Source: an uncultured Oscillospiraceae bacterium
GTDB taxonomy: Bacteria > Bacillota > Clostridia > UBA1381
Reading direction: 5' to 3'
DNA: 7,861 bases
Assembly (NCBI GenBank): GCA_945876665.1
Contig: CAMCPC010000050.1
Location: forward strand, 1 to 7,861
The notes under the pieces were generated by a model, which saw only the letters and a program-made list of their open reading frames with translations, searched no databases and was not told the DNA's origin. The translations under genes and the position numbers were made by a program. Below, one piece after another: positions 6,794-7,861 of the stretch (position 1 is its first letter; each line of letters opens with the position of its first letter).

Positions 6794-7705
6794 ATGAAAA
6801 CAAGAAATTTAATTGCAGGTTTATTAACAGGAATTATGGCAGCGGCTGCGCTTGCAGGCTGCGGAGAAACAGCTACAACATCAAGCACATCATCAGACAG
6901 CAGCACATCAGCTTCAAAGTTTAACGCTGATAGTGAAATCACAGTAGTTTCAAGAGAAAACGGCAGCGGTACAAGAGGCGCATTCATCGAGCTTATGGGT
7001 ATCGAGGAAAAGGGCGCTGACGGTACAAAGGTTGACAAGACAACATCAGAGGCAGTTATCGCAAATAAGACAGACGTTATGCTTACAAACGTGTCGGGCG
7101 ATGAATATGGTATCGGTTATGTTTCACTTGGCTCACTTTCATCAAGCGTAAAGGCAGTTGACATTGACGGTGTTGAGGCAACAGCAGAAAACATCAAGAA
7201 CGGTACATACAAGGTTGCAAGACCTTTCAATATCGCAACAAAGGCAGAAATTTCAGACGTTGCACAGGACTTCATTGATTTTATTCTTTCAGCAGACGGT
7301 CAGGAAATTGTGTCAAACGGATATATAAAGGTAGATGACAATGCAGCACCTTATGCAGGCACAAAGCCGGCAGGTAAGATTGTTGTTGCAGGTTCATCAT
7401 CAGTATCACCTGTAATGGAAAAGCTTAAGGAAGCATACCTTGCGGTAAACACAAATGCAGAAATCGAGCTTCAGACAAGTGATTCAACAGCAGGTATGAC
7501 AGGCGCAATCGAAGGCACATGCGATATAGGTATGGCATCAAGAGATCTTAAGGACAGCGAAAAGGAAACACTTACAGCAACAGCTATCGCACTTGACGGT
7601 ATAGCAATCATTGTAAACCCTGCAAACCCGATTGAAAACATCACAAGCGAAAATGTAAAGGATATCTTCACTGGCGTAAAGACAACCTGGAGTGAAATAG
7701 CATGA
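6794..7705 (+). CDS. pstS: Phosphate-binding lipoprotein PstS, circularly permuted
   Basis: This is the extracellular phosphate receptor of the PstSCAB importer, 303 residues from the chosen start (306 from the ATG at 6785). The lipobox LAGC puts the lipidated cysteine at 23, followed by a Ser/Thr-rich linker to about 42. The two halves of a type II binding protein appear in swapped order. Residues 48-178 carry the normally C-terminal motifs: SRENGSGTRGAF (R54, S58-G59-T60), IGYVSLG, YKVARP and FIDFILSADGQ. Residues 195-303 carry the normally N-terminal ones: VVAGSSSVSPVMEKL, SDSTAGM, GMASRDL, DGIAIIVNPANP and DIFTG with W299. The counterparts of the phosphate ligands of E. coli PstS are all present. 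The protein stops at TWSEIA, just where a normal PstS would run on into its Arg-SGT half. No frameshift is needed, so it looks intact. Thr is almost always ACA, Ser often TCA and Ala often GCA, suggesting strong expression. Confidence 0.93.
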   Translation: MKTRNLIAGLLTGIMAAAALAGCGETATTSSTSSDSSTSASKFNADSEITVVSRENGSGTRGAFIELMGIEEKGADGTKVDKTTSEAVIANKTDVMLTNVSGDEYGIGYVSLGSLSSSVKAVDIDGVEATAENIKNGTYKVARPFNIATKAEISDVAQDFIDFILSADGQEIVSNGYIKVDDNAAPYAGTKPAGKIVVAGSSSVSPVMEKLKEAYLAVNTNAEIELQTSDSTAGMTGAIEGTCDIGMASRDLKDSEKETLTATAIALDGIAIIVNPANPIENITSENVKDIFTGVKTTWSEIA

Positions 7706-7861
7706 AAAAATACACAGAGAAGATAATGAGCGGCGTATTCTTCATATGCGCCCTCACATCTATCCTTGCGGTACTGCTGATATGCGTATTTCTGTTTGCG
7801 AACGGAATACCGGCAATGGGCAAGGTTGGCTTGTTCAAATTCCTCGCGGGAACGAACTGGG
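7702..7861 (+). CDS. pstC: Phosphate ABC transporter permease PstC (5' part only)
   Basis: Only the first 53 codons and one base are inside the window. The ATG overlaps the pstS stop codon as ATGA (4 bp), with GGAG at 7689-7692 nine bases upstream. The translation begins MKKYTEKIMSGVFFICALTS, giving a first TM helix near residues 11-33. It continues with LFANGIPAMGKVGLFKFLAG and then TNW, which matches the conserved PstC N-terminal pattern in which the first helix is followed by G-x-P and an F-L-x-G-x-x-W segment. PstC pairs with PstA to form the membrane channel energised by PstB. Position directly after pstS supports the call over PstA. Confidence 0.88.
   Translation, partial: MKKYTEKIMSGVFFICALTSILAVLLICVFLFANGIPAMGKVGLFKFLAGTNW

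Noticed and set aside
6794..7705. pstS as a truncated or frameshifted gene, since it ends soon after the DIFTG-W motif
   Set aside because: The motifs normally found after that point are all present, earlier in the same frame, and the stop codon overlaps the pstC start in an intact operon junction.

Overview
The window looks like the chromosome of a monoderm gut-type member of the Clostridia (Oscillospiraceae/Lachnospiraceae-like). The reasons are a moderately AT-rich base composition, strong AGGAG-type ribosome binding sites, sigma-A-like promoters, and protein styles familiar from that group: a TetR regulator of the DhaS/TetR_C_8 type, GLUG-motif surface proteins and a Ser/Thr-linker PstS lipoprotein. 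I cannot name a genus. All genes are on the + strand. No RNA gene, IS element, integrase or CRISPR array is visible.

Region 1 (1-208) is a leader with a well-formed promoter (TTGACG, 17 bp, TATAAT) and a ribosome binding site that places the first start codon at 209 rather than at the upstream ATG at 200.

Region 2 (209-6612) is a tight three-gene operon with 20-bp and 29-bp gene overlaps. It encodes an 844-residue MMPL/RND exporter, a 1109-residue secreted protein anchored by a C-terminal membrane segment (GLUG repeats split by a long coiled coil), and a 195-residue TetR regulator. It ends at a perfect 9-bp terminator hairpin. The arrangement suggests that the regulator controls its own operon and that the surface protein works with the pump. 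The surface protein's plan (beta half, coiled coil, beta half, anchor) recalls in outline the adaptor proteins of Gram-negative RND pumps. This is the best candidate here for an undescribed system, but the functional link is inference.

Region 3 (6613-6793) is intergenic, with spaced TTTACA elements and a TATAAT box lacking a -35, which looks like a PhoP-activated promoter.

Region 4 (6794-7861) starts a pst phosphate-uptake operon: pstS, then pstC overlapping it by 4 bp and cut by the window end. The PstS is circularly permuted. The half that is normally C-terminal (RENGSGT, IGYVS, FIDFILSADGQ) comes first, and the half that is normally N-terminal (GSSSVSP, ASRD, DGIAIIVNP, DIFTG) comes last. 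All recognisable phosphate-binding motifs are kept.
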